This document shows, piece by piece, positions 8,903 through 17,057 of a stretch of 55,101 bases of DNA. Each line of letters starts with the position of its first letter. The stretch's first letter is position 1. Position numbers and translations under genes: made by a program. The notes below the pieces were generated by a model, which saw only the letters and a program-made list of their open reading frames with translations, did not search any database and was not told the origin of the DNA. Source of the DNA: Paracoccaceae bacterium (lineage in GTDB: Bacteria; Pseudomonadota; Alphaproteobacteria; Rhodobacterales; Rhodobacteraceae); NCBI GenBank assembly GCA_003567315.1, contig PWZT01000050.1:1-55101 (forward strand), written 5' to 3'.

Positions 8903-9685
8903 ATGCCCCTCACTGTCATGCGCTGCCTTGCCCTTGTAGCAATTGCATCATTGTTCACAGCCCCCGCATTGGCACAGCGCGATGCTCCGGTCATTGCCGC
9001 AGCATCCGATCTGCAATTTGCGATTGAGGAGATCGTGGCGGGGTTCGAGGCGGAGACTGGCATGCGCGTGCGGCTGTCATTGGGATCTACCGGAAATCTG
9101 GCCCGCCAGATCCGTGAGGGCGCGCCCTTCGAGATCTTCATGGCCGCCGATGAGCAATTCGTTCTCGACCTGCACAATGACGGGTTCACGCGCGACGCAG
9201 GCGATCTCTACGCTATTGGCCGTCTGGTCATCGTGGCGCCGCAGGACGAGACGCTTGTGCCGGATGCAGAGCTGAACCATCTTGCGGAGATGCTGGCAGC
9301 GGGCAAGATCACGCGCTTCGCCATCGCCAACCCCGAACACGCCCCCTATGGCATGCGCGCGCGCGAGGCGCTGATTGCGCGCGGGCTGTGGGAGGATCTG
9401 CAACCCTTCATGGTGCAGGGCGAAAATGTCAGTCAGGCCGCGCAATTCGCCCTCTCGGGCAATGCCGAAGGTGGGATCATCGCCCATTCGCTCGCCCTTG
9501 CCCCGCAGCTTGCGGACCGAGGCAGTTTCGAGTTGATCCCCGAAGACTGGCACAAACCATTGCGTCAGCGCATGGCTCTGCTGAATGGCGCGGGGCCAGT
9601 GGCGGAAGCCTTCTACGCCTACATGATGCAGCCTGCCGCGCGCGAGATCATGGCGCGCCATGGCTTCGTCCTGCCCGAGGGCTGA
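8903..9685 (+). CDS. modA: Molybdate ABC transporter, periplasmic binding protein
   Basis: 260 residues with a signal peptide ending near APALAQ, then VIAAASDLQFAIEEIV and LSLGSTGNLARQI, the phosphate-loop-like residues that bind molybdate in ModA. The later VSQAAQFALSGNAEGGIIAHSL region and the C-terminal MMQPAAREIMARHGFV also match ModA. It captures molybdate in the periplasm for ModBC. The stop is 3 nt from modB, so modABC is one operon. It sits immediately before sox genes that include the molybdoenzyme SoxC. An alternative start at 8918 would shorten the n-region of the signal peptide. No ModE site was recognised. Confidence 0.95.
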   Translation: MPLTVMRCLALVAIASLFTAPALAQRDAPVIAAASDLQFAIEEIVAGFEAETGMRVRLSLGSTGNLARQIREGAPFEIFMAADEQFVLDLHNDGFTRDAGDLYAIGRLVIVAPQDETLVPDAELNHLAEMLAAGKITRFAIANPEHAPYGMRAREALIARGLWEDLQPFMVQGENVSQAAQFALSGNAEGGIIAHSLALAPQLADRGSFELIPEDWHKPLRQRMALLNGAGPVAEAFYAYMMQPAAREIMARHGFVLPEG

Positions 9686-9688
9686 GGC

Positions 9689-10357
9689 ATGGACTGGACA
9701 GCGCTTGACCTCTCGCTCCGGCTGGCGGCCTGGACCGTCGCGATCCTGCTGCCGGTTTCGATCCTGCTAGGGCGTTTTCTGGCCATACGCGAGTTTCGTA
9801 GCAAGCCGCTGGTGGAGGCACTTGTGATGCTGCCACTGGTGCTGCCGCCCACAGTGCTGGGCTTCTACCTGCTGGTCACGCTCGGGCGCAATTCGCGGAT
9901 CGGGCAACTCTGGCAGGACCTGTTCGGCAGCCAGCTCGTGTTCAGCTTCACCGGGCTGGTGGTGGCCTCGGTGATCTTCAACCTGCCCTTCGCCGTGCTG
10001 CCGGCGCAACGCGGCTTTCAGGCCATCGCGTCCGAGGTGCGCGAGGCCGCTGCCTGTTGCGGGATGTCGCCCCTGCGCGCGCTCTGGAAGGTTGAATTGC
10101 CGCTGGCATGGCCCGGGGTGGTCACGGCGATGGTGCTGACCTTCGCGCATACGCTGGGCGAATTCGGCATCGTGTTGATGGTGGGCGGCTCCATCCCCGG
10201 CGAGACCAAGACCATCGCGATCGCGATCTACGACCGCGTGCAGGCGTTTGATACAGAGTCCGCTGCGATCATGTCTGCGGTGCTGGTAGCCATTTCGGTG
10301 AGCACAATCGCAGTGACCTTCGCGCTCTCGGCCCGTGTCGGCAAAAGGCTCTCGTAA
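9689..10357 (+). CDS. modB: Molybdate ABC transporter permease
   Basis: 222 residues with about five hydrophobic segments and the binding-protein-dependent transport signature EVREAAACCGMSPLRALWKVELP, given here in part as EAAACCGMSPLRALW, that contacts the ATPase. TLGEFGIVLMVGGSIPGET is a typical ModB stretch. It forms the inner-membrane channel for molybdate. Start ATG at 9689 is 3 nt after modA; its last base overlaps modC, whose ATG begins at 10357. Length is normal for the family. Confidence 0.95.
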   Translation: MDWTALDLSLRLAAWTVAILLPVSILLGRFLAIREFRSKPLVEALVMLPLVLPPTVLGFYLLVTLGRNSRIGQLWQDLFGSQLVFSFTGLVVASVIFNLPFAVLPAQRGFQAIASEVREAAACCGMSPLRALWKVELPLAWPGVVTAMVLTFAHTLGEFGIVLMVGGSIPGETKTIAIAIYDRVQAFDTESAAIMSAVLVAISVSTIAVTFALSARVGKRLS

Positions 10358-11454
10358 TGGCGCTGGAGGTGATGGCACAGGCCAGCGCGCCGATCCCGCT
10401 CGACGTGGCGTTCCGGGTGGAGCCGGGCGAGTTGCTGGCGTTGGTCGGGCATTCGGGTTCGGGCAAGACGACACTTTTGCGGACCATCGCAGGACTCTGG
10501 ACGCCGGAAACCGCGCGCGTCTCGGTGGGTGGCGCGGCATGGCTGGACACGGGCGCGCGGGTCAATCTGCCCCCACATCGCCGCCGGGTGGGGCTGGTGT
10601 TCCAGAACTATGCGCTGTTTCCCCACATGACCGCGGCGCAGAATGTGATGGCCGCCATGATGCGGCCCGATCCGGTCGAGGCTGAGCGCATTCTTGATCT
10701 GGTCAATCTGCAGGGTCTGGGCGCGCGCCGCCCGGCCCAACTGTCTGGGGGTCAGCAGCAGCGCGTGGCAGTGGCCCGCGCATTGGCCCGCCGCCCGGAG
10801 GCGCTCTTGCTGGATGAACCCTTTTCGGCGGTGGACCGGGCCACGCGCGACAGGCTGTATTCGGAAATCATCGCCTTGCGCGCGCATCTGGGGATGCCCG
10901 TCGTGCTGGTGACGCATGACGTGAACGAGGCGCAGATTCTCGCCGACCGGATGGTGGTGATTGCAGACGGGCGCATGCTGCGTGCGGGCACGACCGCCGA
11001 GGTCATGGCCGATGCGGATGCGCTGCGCGCCATGGGAATCCGCGAACTCGCGGCGATGCTGCCCGCAACTGTGGTCGCGCAACTGCCAGACGGGCTGACT
11101 CAACTGGAGGCCCCCACTGGCCCGCTATTCCTGCCCAATGTCGAAGCGTCGCCCGGCACTCGCGTCCGGATCCGCATCCTCGCACAAGAGGTTATTCTCG
11201 CGCGCAGCCGTCCCGAGGGGCTGTCGGCGCAGAATATCGTGGCTGGGACAGTCGCGCGAATCGCGCCGGGCCAAGGTCCGGGGGTGCTGGTGCATGTCGC
11301 GATTGGCGACCACGAGATCATCGCGCGCATCACCCGCCGCGCGGCGGATCAGCTTGCGCTGCGCCAAGGCGATCCGGTTCATGCCATCGTGAAATCCATG
11401 TCGGTCGCGCGCGATCACGTCGCCACTGTGCAGCCCGACCCAAAGGCCGGATAG
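10357..11454 (+). CDS. modC: Molybdate ABC transporter ATPase
   Basis: 365 residues. The ATPase domain has Walker A GHSGSGKTT, Q-loop VFQNYALFPHM, signature LSGGQQQRVAVARAL, Walker B ALLLDEP and the switch histidine in VTHDVNEA. Residues from about 290 form a TOBE-type molybdate/oligomer-binding domain (GTVARIAPGQGPGVLVHVAI). It powers ModAB. The gene overlaps modB by one base. It faces the minus-strand soxS-like gene, 26 nt away, with no strong terminator visible between. Confidence 0.95.
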   Translation: MALEVMAQASAPIPLDVAFRVEPGELLALVGHSGSGKTTLLRTIAGLWTPETARVSVGGAAWLDTGARVNLPPHRRRVGLVFQNYALFPHMTAAQNVMAAMMRPDPVEAERILDLVNLQGLGARRPAQLSGGQQQRVAVARALARRPEALLLDEPFSAVDRATRDRLYSEIIALRAHLGMPVVLVTHDVNEAQILADRMVVIADGRMLRAGTTAEVMADADALRAMGIRELAAMLPATVVAQLPDGLTQLEAPTGPLFLPNVEASPGTRVRIRILAQEVILARSRPEGLSAQNIVAGTVARIAPGQGPGVLVHVAIGDHEIIARITRRAADQLALRQGDPVHAIVKSMSVARDHVATVQPDPKAG

Positions 11455-11480
11455 CGAAACCTTTGCGCTGAGATTGTAGA

Positions 11481-11900
11481 TCAGGAAGCAGGCTTGTCGG
11501 CCCCGGCCTCGACCGCGCCCGTGATCATGCGATTGATATAGGGCCAGAAGAAATCATCACCCGGGTAGCCGGTCAGGCGGTCCACTTCCTGCCCATCCGC
11601 ATCCAGCAGGATGAAAGTCGGCGTCACATGCGCGCGCGACGCGAGCGTGACATCATCGGGCAAATCATGGCGCAGATCGTAATGCACCAGCGGCGCAATG
11701 CGCCCTTCCTCGGATTTCTCATAGATCGGCGCGACATCGCGCTTGAACACGACGCAATAGTAACACCCCGGACGCTCGACCATCAGCAGTCGCAGCCCCT
11801 CGGCGGAGGCGGCCCCTGGCAACGCCAGCGTCAGCGTGAACGCTAGAGCACTTGCCATGCGCAAGAGTGAAGTCAGGGATTGACGCGATCTCGTAAACAT
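11481..11900 (-). CDS. soxS: Periplasmic thioredoxin-like protein, SoxS type
   Basis: 139 residues: a signal peptide ending near GAASA, then a compact thioredoxin-like domain with redox motif GCYYC (Cys46, Cys49) and a cis-proline in THVTPTFIL-like position (AHVTPTFILLD). In Paracoccus sox clusters SoxS is a periplasmic thiol-disulfide protein that keeps the SoxY carrier cysteine active, and it is divergent from soxV. The same divergent arrangement with soxV is seen here. In Paracoccus soxR, the repressor gene, is a neighbour of soxS; here the place downstream of soxS is taken by modC, so soxR is not at this site. Confidence 0.8.
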   Translation of the reverse strand: MFTRSRQSLTSLLRMASALAFTLTLALPGAASAEGLRLLMVERPGCYYCVVFKRDVAPIYEKSEEGRIAPLVHYDLRHDLPDDVTLASRAHVTPTFILLDADGQEVDRLTGYPGDDFFWPYINRMITGAVEAGADKPAS

Positions 11901-11998
11901 ATGAACACTCTAATATGATGATTTGAAGAACTCAAGAGCGCAGTGTCAGCGTGGAGGAGGGCTCGGATCGGGCGAAATGCCGAACGCAGGGGGGAGGC
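11901..11998. promoter_or_regulatory. Divergent soxS-soxV promoter region
   Basis: A 98-base region between the divergent genes, AT-rich at 11888-11930. It contains the inverted pair CATAT / ATATG around 11898-11917, the sort of short palindrome that ArsR-type repressors such as SoxR bind. In Paracoccus SoxR does bind between soxS and soxV. The match to a specific operator is inference and the half-site is short. Confidence 0.35.
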
Positions 11999-12736
11999 AT
12001 GCTGGATATCAGCTTCGGTGGCGCAGCGATTGCGGGGCTGTTGTCCTTTCTCACGCCCTGCGTTTTGCCCATCGTACCTTTCTATCTGTGCTACCTTGCC
12101 GGGTTGTCGATGTCGGAATTGCGTGGTGAGCAGGTGATGCCCGATGGCGCACAGCGGCGGCTGGGGGTGTCTTCCATGGGGTTTGCGCTGGGCGTGACCT
12201 CGATCTTCATGCTGTTCGGGCTGGGGGCAACGGCGCTGGGGCAGGCGTTTCTGGAATGGCGGGAGGTGTTACAATGGGTTGCAGCGACGGTGCTGCTGGC
12301 CTTCGGGCTGCACTTTCTCGGCGTCCTGCGCATTGGCTTTCTGTATCGGCAGGCGCGGTTCGAAACCACGGCGCCGCCGAAATCCGTTGCCGGGGCCTAT
12401 GTGATGGGGCTGGCCTTCGGGTTTGGGTGGACCCCATGCATCGGGCCTGCGCTGGCGGCGATCCTTATGGTGGCGTCCGGCATGGGCGATCTGTGGCGGG
12501 GCACAGCGTTGCTGGCAGTTTACGGTGTGTTCATGACGCTGCCTTTCGTGCTGGCCGCGCTCTTCTCGCGGCCGTTCCTGAACTGGGTCGCGCGCAACCG
12601 CGCAAAGCTCGCTCATACCGAGAAAGTCATGGGCGTGATGCTGGTGATCTTTGCGATTCTCATCGGCACGAACACAGTCGAATACCTGGCGTTTGCAATG
12701 CTTGAATGGTTTCCATGGCTGGGGCGCCTGGGGTGA
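11999..12736 (+). CDS. soxV: CcdA/SoxV membrane thiol reductant transporter
   Basis: 245 residues, six hydrophobic segments. The two CcdA-type cysteine motifs are visible: LTPCVLPIVP in the first segment (Cys21) and GWTPCIGPALA in the fourth. SoxV moves reducing equivalents from cytoplasmic thioredoxin across the membrane to the periplasmic thioredoxin SoxS/SoxW, which reduces SoxY. The ATG at 11999 follows a strong GGGGGGAGG ribosome site; an earlier in-frame ATG would place charged residues before the membrane segment and is less likely. In Paracoccus soxW follows soxV; no soxW is present here. Confidence 0.88.
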   Translation: MLDISFGGAAIAGLLSFLTPCVLPIVPFYLCYLAGLSMSELRGEQVMPDGAQRRLGVSSMGFALGVTSIFMLFGLGATALGQAFLEWREVLQWVAATVLLAFGLHFLGVLRIGFLYRQARFETTAPPKSVAGAYVMGLAFGFGWTPCIGPALAAILMVASGMGDLWRGTALLAVYGVFMTLPFVLAALFSRPFLNWVARNRAKLAHTEKVMGVMLVIFAILIGTNTVEYLAFAMLEWFPWLGRLG

Positions 12737-13120
12737 CTGCGGACTGACCTCTCAGAGTTGTGTGAACAAAAACCCCCGAAAATTCAGAGCGATAAACAAA
12801 TTCAGAGAAAATAATATTGCATATCTTGAATTTTTATTTGCGACAACGGCATGCGATGGGCTACTGTCAAATTGTCGCATCTTGGAGGAGATGCCGTGCA
12901 GGTGGCTCAGCGTCGATGGCTGACCCCAACGCACTGAGAAGGCGGAGGAAATCAGTGATGTATCATCACGTGATGCGGGGGGAGTCTCGCAAATCATATG
13001 CCGATACAGCCGCGTCGCGTGGGCACGCATTCCCTGCTTTGACCCATCACGCAGGCGCGGCGGGCTTGCCCGCCAGCCGGCCCATGCCCGTCTTGCGGTT
13101 GCTGAAAAGGATAAGATGAC
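12737..13120. promoter_or_regulatory. soxV-soxY intergenic region with direct repeats
   Basis: About 384 bases where soxX, soxA or soxW often lie in other bacteria. No such gene or recognisable remnant is visible. The stretch 12765-12845 is sharply AT-rich and holds a direct repeat AAATTCAGAG at 12780-12789 and 12798-12807, 18 bases apart, with an inverted GAATTT at 12828-12833. A 7-bp hairpin GGCGGGC/GCCCGCC lies near 13055-13075. A promoter and operator for soxYZBCD is likely here. Confidence 0.45.
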
Positions 13121-13543
13121 ATGCTGACACGACGTTCCACACTTGCCCTTGGTCTTGGCGCGGCCGCGGTGACGCTGATCCCGCTGAAGGCCAGCGCCGG
13201 CCTGTCCGAAGTCGACAAGGCCATCGCGGATTTCACTGGCGGCGCCAGTTTTACCGATGAGGGCGTGACTGTGATCGCCCCGGAAATCGCCGAGAATGGC
13301 GAGAATGTCCCGGTCGAGGTCGATGCTCCCGGCGCCGTCGCGATTATGCTGCTCGCGCCCGGCAATCCGACCCCGCGCGTGATTGACGCACGTTTCGGGC
13401 CTGCATCCGGTGCAACGCGCCTGTCGAGTCGTGTACGTCTCGGCGAAACACAGGAAGTCACGGCCTTTGCAAAAATGTCTGATGGCAGCTTCAAGCGCGG
13501 CAAGACCGAAGTGCGCGTGACAATCGGCGGTTGCGGCGGCTGA
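13121..13543 (+). CDS. soxY: Sulfur-carrier protein SoxY
   Basis: 140 residues: twin-arginine type signal (TRRSTLALGLG), an immunoglobulin-like domain, and the diagnostic C-terminal GGCGG tail with Cys138 near the end. Sulfur intermediates are carried covalently on that cysteine in the periplasm. SoxZ is encoded 37 nt downstream and forms the SoxYZ heterodimer. The Tat signal is on SoxY because SoxZ has none and travels with it. Ribosome site AAAAGGA lies upstream of the ATG. Complete and apparently intact. Confidence 0.96.
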   Translation: MLTRRSTLALGLGAAAVTLIPLKASAGLSEVDKAIADFTGGASFTDEGVTVIAPEIAENGENVPVEVDAPGAVAIMLLAPGNPTPRVIDARFGPASGATRLSSRVRLGETQEVTAFAKMSDGSFKRGKTEVRVTIGGCGG

Positions 13544-13580
13544 TTGCCCGCCCGCGAGTCGCTTTGAGAGGAGAGAAGAT

Positions 13581-13907
13581 ATGTCCAATGTTCGAGCCCG
13601 TGTCCGGCTGCCCCGCTCTGCCCGTGCAGGCGATGTCGTGCAGGTGCGCACGCTGATCAATCACCCGATGGAAACCGGCAACCGTCGCGATGCCGATGGC
13701 AATGTGGTCCCGCGGCGCATCATCAACCGCTTCACCTGCGAATATGACGGCGAGGTGGTTCTGGATTGCGATCTGGGGATCTCGGTTGCGGCCAATCCGT
13801 TCATGGAATTCGACGTCAAGGTCGATAAATCGGCGGATTTCGTGTTCACATGGCACGATGATGATGGGTCGGTTTATACCGAGACACAGAGCTTCGAGGT
13901 CAGCTAA
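13581..13907 (+). CDS. soxZ: SoxY partner protein SoxZ
   Basis: 108 residues with the family block VRTLINHPMETGNRRDADG and C-terminal FTWHDDDGSVYTE. No signal peptide, as expected, since it is exported folded with SoxY. It completes the SoxYZ carrier that shuttles between SoxXA, SoxB and SoxCD. Strong GAGAGGAGAG ribosome site upstream. Length is normal. Confidence 0.96.
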   Translation: MSNVRARVRLPRSARAGDVVQVRTLINHPMETGNRRDADGNVVPRRIINRFTCEYDGEVVLDCDLGISVAANPFMEFDVKVDKSADFVFTWHDDDGSVYTETQSFEVS

Positions 13908-14038
13908 AGGCTGACTTCCGCCCATGCCGAGGCGGGGCAAGCAGCCCTATCCTGAAACATCAATAAATGCGGCGCGATTGTGTTCGTGCCAAAACAGCCC
14001 TGGCTGAACAGGGATCTCTGCCCGAGGGAGGGGACCAG

Positions 14039-15730
14039 ATGATTTCACGGCGCGCATTCCTGCAGGCGTCTTTGGCGGCCTCGGCGCTGTATGGGGCGTC
14101 CGGCGTCGGGAACTGGTCACGGCTGGCCGCGCAGCAGGCGCTGAGTGAGGATGACCTCCTGCGGTTTGATACATTCGGCAATGTTTCCCTGATCCATGTC
14201 ACGGATATTCACGCCCAGACCCGCCCGATCTGGTTCCGCGAGCCCGAATGGAATATCGGGGTGGGCGACGCTGCGGGCCGCCCCCCGCATGTAGTGGGCC
14301 GCGCGTTTCTCGAGATGTTCGACATCGCCCCCGGCTCGCCGGAAGCCTATGCGCTGACCTATACCGATTTCGAGGCGCTGGGGCAGGCGTACGGGCGCAT
14401 GGGCGGACTGGACCGCGTGGCGCGCGTGGTGAATGCGATCCGCGCCGACCGGCCCGATGCGATCCTGCTTGATGGCGGTGACACCTGGCATGGCTCGATG
14501 GTCAGCCATCTGACCAAGGGTCAGGACATGGTCAACATCATGAACAAGCTCGGCGTAGATGGGATGACGAGCCATTGGGAATGGACTTTCGGGCAGGACC
14601 GCGTGCATGAGATCGTGGATGCGCTGCCTTTCCCCTTCCTCGCGCAAAACATCTTCGAGCGCGACTGGGACGACCCGGAGTTTGACGACTACGCCATCTT
14701 CGAGCGCGGCGGCGCGCGGATTGCCGTGATCGGGCAGGCTTTCCCGTATCTGCCCGTCTCCAACCCCGGCTGGATGTTCCCCGATTACAGCTTCGGCATC
14801 CGTGAGCGGCGGATGCAGGAAATGGTCGATGAGGTGCGCGCGGATGGGGCCGATCTGGTGGTGGTGCTGTCGCATAATGGCGTCCCGACGGATCGGCATA
14901 TGGCGCAGCGTGTCTCGGGCATCGATGTGATCCTGACGGGCCACACGCATGACGCCATCCCGGAGCCGGTGATCGAGGGAGAGACCTTGCTCATCGCAAG
15001 TGGCAGCCACGGAAAATTCGTCACGCGGCTGGATCTGGATGTACGCGATGGGCGCATGATGGGTTTTCGGCACAAGCTGATCCCGGTCTTTGCCGATGTC
15101 ATCACCCCCGACCTCGACATGGCCGCGCTGATCGAGGCAGAGCGCGCGCCCTACAAGGATGATCTGGAAGAGGTGATCGGGCATACCGACTCGCTGCTCT
15201 ACCGGCGCGGCAATTTCAACGGCACATGGGATGATCTGATCGTGGAGGCGATCATGTCCGAGCGCGACACGGAAATCGCGCTCTCGCCCGGGGTGCGCTG
15301 GGGCGCGAGCCTGATGCCGGGCGATGCGATCACGCGCGAGGATATCCACGCTGTCACCACCATGACTTACGGCCAGTGCTACCGGATGGAGATGACGGGC
15401 GAGACGCTCAAGACCACGATGGAAGACGTGGCCGAGAACATCTTCAACCCCGACCCGTATTTTCAGGCCGGGGGCGACATGGTGCGCATGGGCGGCATGG
15501 GCTACCGCATCGATGTGTCGAAACCGCAGGGCAGCCGCATCTCCGACATGGTGCTGCTGGCGACAGGCGAGGCCATCGATCCCGACCGCAGCTACACGGT
15601 CGGCGGCTGGGGCAGCGTGAATCAAGGCGTCGAGGGGCCGCAGATCTGGGATGTGGTGGAAAGCCATATCCGCAAACTCGGGCGCGTCAGCCTCGAGCCG
15701 AACACATCGGTTCAGGTGACGGGCGCGTGA
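14039..15730 (+). CDS. soxB: SoxB thiosulfohydrolase
   Basis: 563 residues. A twin-arginine signal (SRRAFLQASL) precedes a metallophosphatase-type domain: VTDIHAQTRP, LLDGGDTWHGS, SHWEWTFG, VVLSHNGVPTDRH and ILTGHTHDAIPEP supply the di-manganese ligands. A 5'-nucleotidase-like C-terminal domain follows. SoxB releases sulfate from the SoxY-bound thiosulfonate. The ATG at 14039 is preferred because GAGGGAGGGG precedes it and the Tat motif starts there. It is 131 nt after soxZ and 49 nt before soxC. Confidence 0.96.
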   Translation: MISRRAFLQASLAASALYGASGVGNWSRLAAQQALSEDDLLRFDTFGNVSLIHVTDIHAQTRPIWFREPEWNIGVGDAAGRPPHVVGRAFLEMFDIAPGSPEAYALTYTDFEALGQAYGRMGGLDRVARVVNAIRADRPDAILLDGGDTWHGSMVSHLTKGQDMVNIMNKLGVDGMTSHWEWTFGQDRVHEIVDALPFPFLAQNIFERDWDDPEFDDYAIFERGGARIAVIGQAFPYLPVSNPGWMFPDYSFGIRERRMQEMVDEVRADGADLVVVLSHNGVPTDRHMAQRVSGIDVILTGHTHDAIPEPVIEGETLLIASGSHGKFVTRLDLDVRDGRMMGFRHKLIPVFADVITPDLDMAALIEAERAPYKDDLEEVIGHTDSLLYRRGNFNGTWDDLIVEAIMSERDTEIALSPGVRWGASLMPGDAITREDIHAVTTMTYGQCYRMEMTGETLKTTMEDVAENIFNPDPYFQAGGDMVRMGGMGYRIDVSKPQGSRISDMVLLATGEAIDPDRSYTVGGWGSVNQGVEGPQIWDVVESHIRKLGRVSLEPNTSVQVTGA

Positions 15731-15779
15731 AACAGCAATCGCAGGGCCAACCCTGCCCAGAGACAAAGGGACGAATGTC

Positions 15780-17057
15780 ATGACAGAGAGGCCAGAGGCA
15801 AAGGGCGGCACATCGCGCCGCGCTTTCCTGCGCACCGCAGGGCTTGCTGCCGGGGGCGCAGTTGTGGGGGCGGGGGCCGCGCGGGCCGTCACGCCCGACC
15901 CGCTGATCACCGAGGTCCAGCCCTGGGCGATGTTTCTGGGCGAAGGGGTCGATGCGACGCCTTACGGCATGCCGATCCATTTCGAGGACCATGTCGTGCG
16001 CCGCAATGTGGAATGGCTGACGGCCGATCCGGTCGCCTCGATCAACTTCACCCCGATCCATGCGCTGGATGGCACCATCACGCCCCAAGGCTGCGCGTTC
16101 GAGCGTCACCATTCCGGTGCGATCGAGTTGAGTAAGGAAGATTACCGGCTGATGATCACCGGACTGGTGGAAAAGCCGCTGGTCTTCACCTTCGGCGATC
16201 TGATGCGGATGCCGCGCATCACCCGCACGGCCTTTTGCGAATGCGCGGCCAATAGCGGCATGGAATGGGGCGGCGCGCAGCTCAATGCAGTGCAGTTCAC
16301 CCATGGCATGATCCACAACATGGAATACACGGGCGTCAGCTTGCGCACGCTGCTCAATGAGGCAGGCGTGAAGCCTGAAGGGACTTGGATATATGTCGAG
16401 GGCGCGGATGCCTCCTCCAACGGCCGCTCGATCCCGATGGAAAAGGCGCTGGATGACTGCATGATCGCCTTCACGGCGAATGGCGAGGCGCTGCGCATGG
16501 AGCATGGCTATCCGGTCCGTCTGGTCGTGCCGGGCTGGGAGGGCAATCTCTGGGTCAAATGGCTGCGCCGCATCGGCGTGCATGACGGCCCGATGGAGAG
16601 CCGCGAGGAAACCAGCAAATACACAGACCTCATGCCCGACGGGCGCGCGCGCAAATGGACCTGGGCGATGCACGCGAAATCGGTCATCACCGCGCCATCG
16701 CCGCAGATGCCGATTGGCCACGGGCCGGGGCCGATGGTGATTTCGGGCCTCGCCTGGTCGGGCCTGGGCAAGATCGCGCGCGTGGACGTCTCGCTCGATG
16801 GCGGGGCCAATTGGCAGACCGCAAGGCTGGCAGGCGAGCCCGGCGACAAGGCGCTGACCCGCTTCTATGTCGATCATCAATGGAATGGCGAGCCGATGTA
16901 TCTGCAATCGCGGGCGATTGACGAGACCGGCTATGTCCAGCCCACCAAGGACCAGCTGCGCGAGTTCCGGGGTGTGAACTCGATCTATCACAACAACGGC
17001 ATCCAGACCTGGTATGTCAATGAGCACGGAGAGGCCGAAAATGTCGAGATTGGGTAA
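15780..17057 (+). CDS. soxC: SoxC sulfane dehydrogenase, molybdenum subunit
   Basis: 425 residues of the sulfite-oxidase fold. A Tat signal (SRRAFLRTAGL) is followed by a molybdopterin domain with RTAFCECAANSG, which carries the molybdenum-ligand cysteine, and by VPGWEGNLWVKWLRRI and a C-terminal dimerisation domain (VDVSLDGGANWQTARL). With SoxD it oxidises the outer sulfur on SoxY by six electrons. The 3' end overlaps the soxD start by 17 nt. Needs molybdate, supplied by the nearby modABC. Confidence 0.96.
   Translation: MTERPEAKGGTSRRAFLRTAGLAAGGAVVGAGAARAVTPDPLITEVQPWAMFLGEGVDATPYGMPIHFEDHVVRRNVEWLTADPVASINFTPIHALDGTITPQGCAFERHHSGAIELSKEDYRLMITGLVEKPLVFTFGDLMRMPRITRTAFCECAANSGMEWGGAQLNAVQFTHGMIHNMEYTGVSLRTLLNEAGVKPEGTWIYVEGADASSNGRSIPMEKALDDCMIAFTANGEALRMEHGYPVRLVVPGWEGNLWVKWLRRIGVHDGPMESREETSKYTDLMPDGRARKWTWAMHAKSVITAPSPQMPIGHGPGPMVISGLAWSGLGKIARVDVSLDGGANWQTARLAGEPGDKALTRFYVDHQWNGEPMYLQSRAIDETGYVQPTKDQLREFRGVNSIYHNNGIQTWYVNEHGEAENVEIG

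Noticed and set aside
12817-13119. 100-codon plus-strand frame between soxV and soxY, considered as a soxX or soxW remnant
   Set aside because: No heme site CxxCH, no thioredoxin motif, no signal peptide and no ribosome site; it crosses the AT-rich regulatory patch.
14117-15910. 597-codon open frame on the minus strand across soxB
   Set aside because: Shadow of soxB, whose catalytic motifs on the plus strand are complete.
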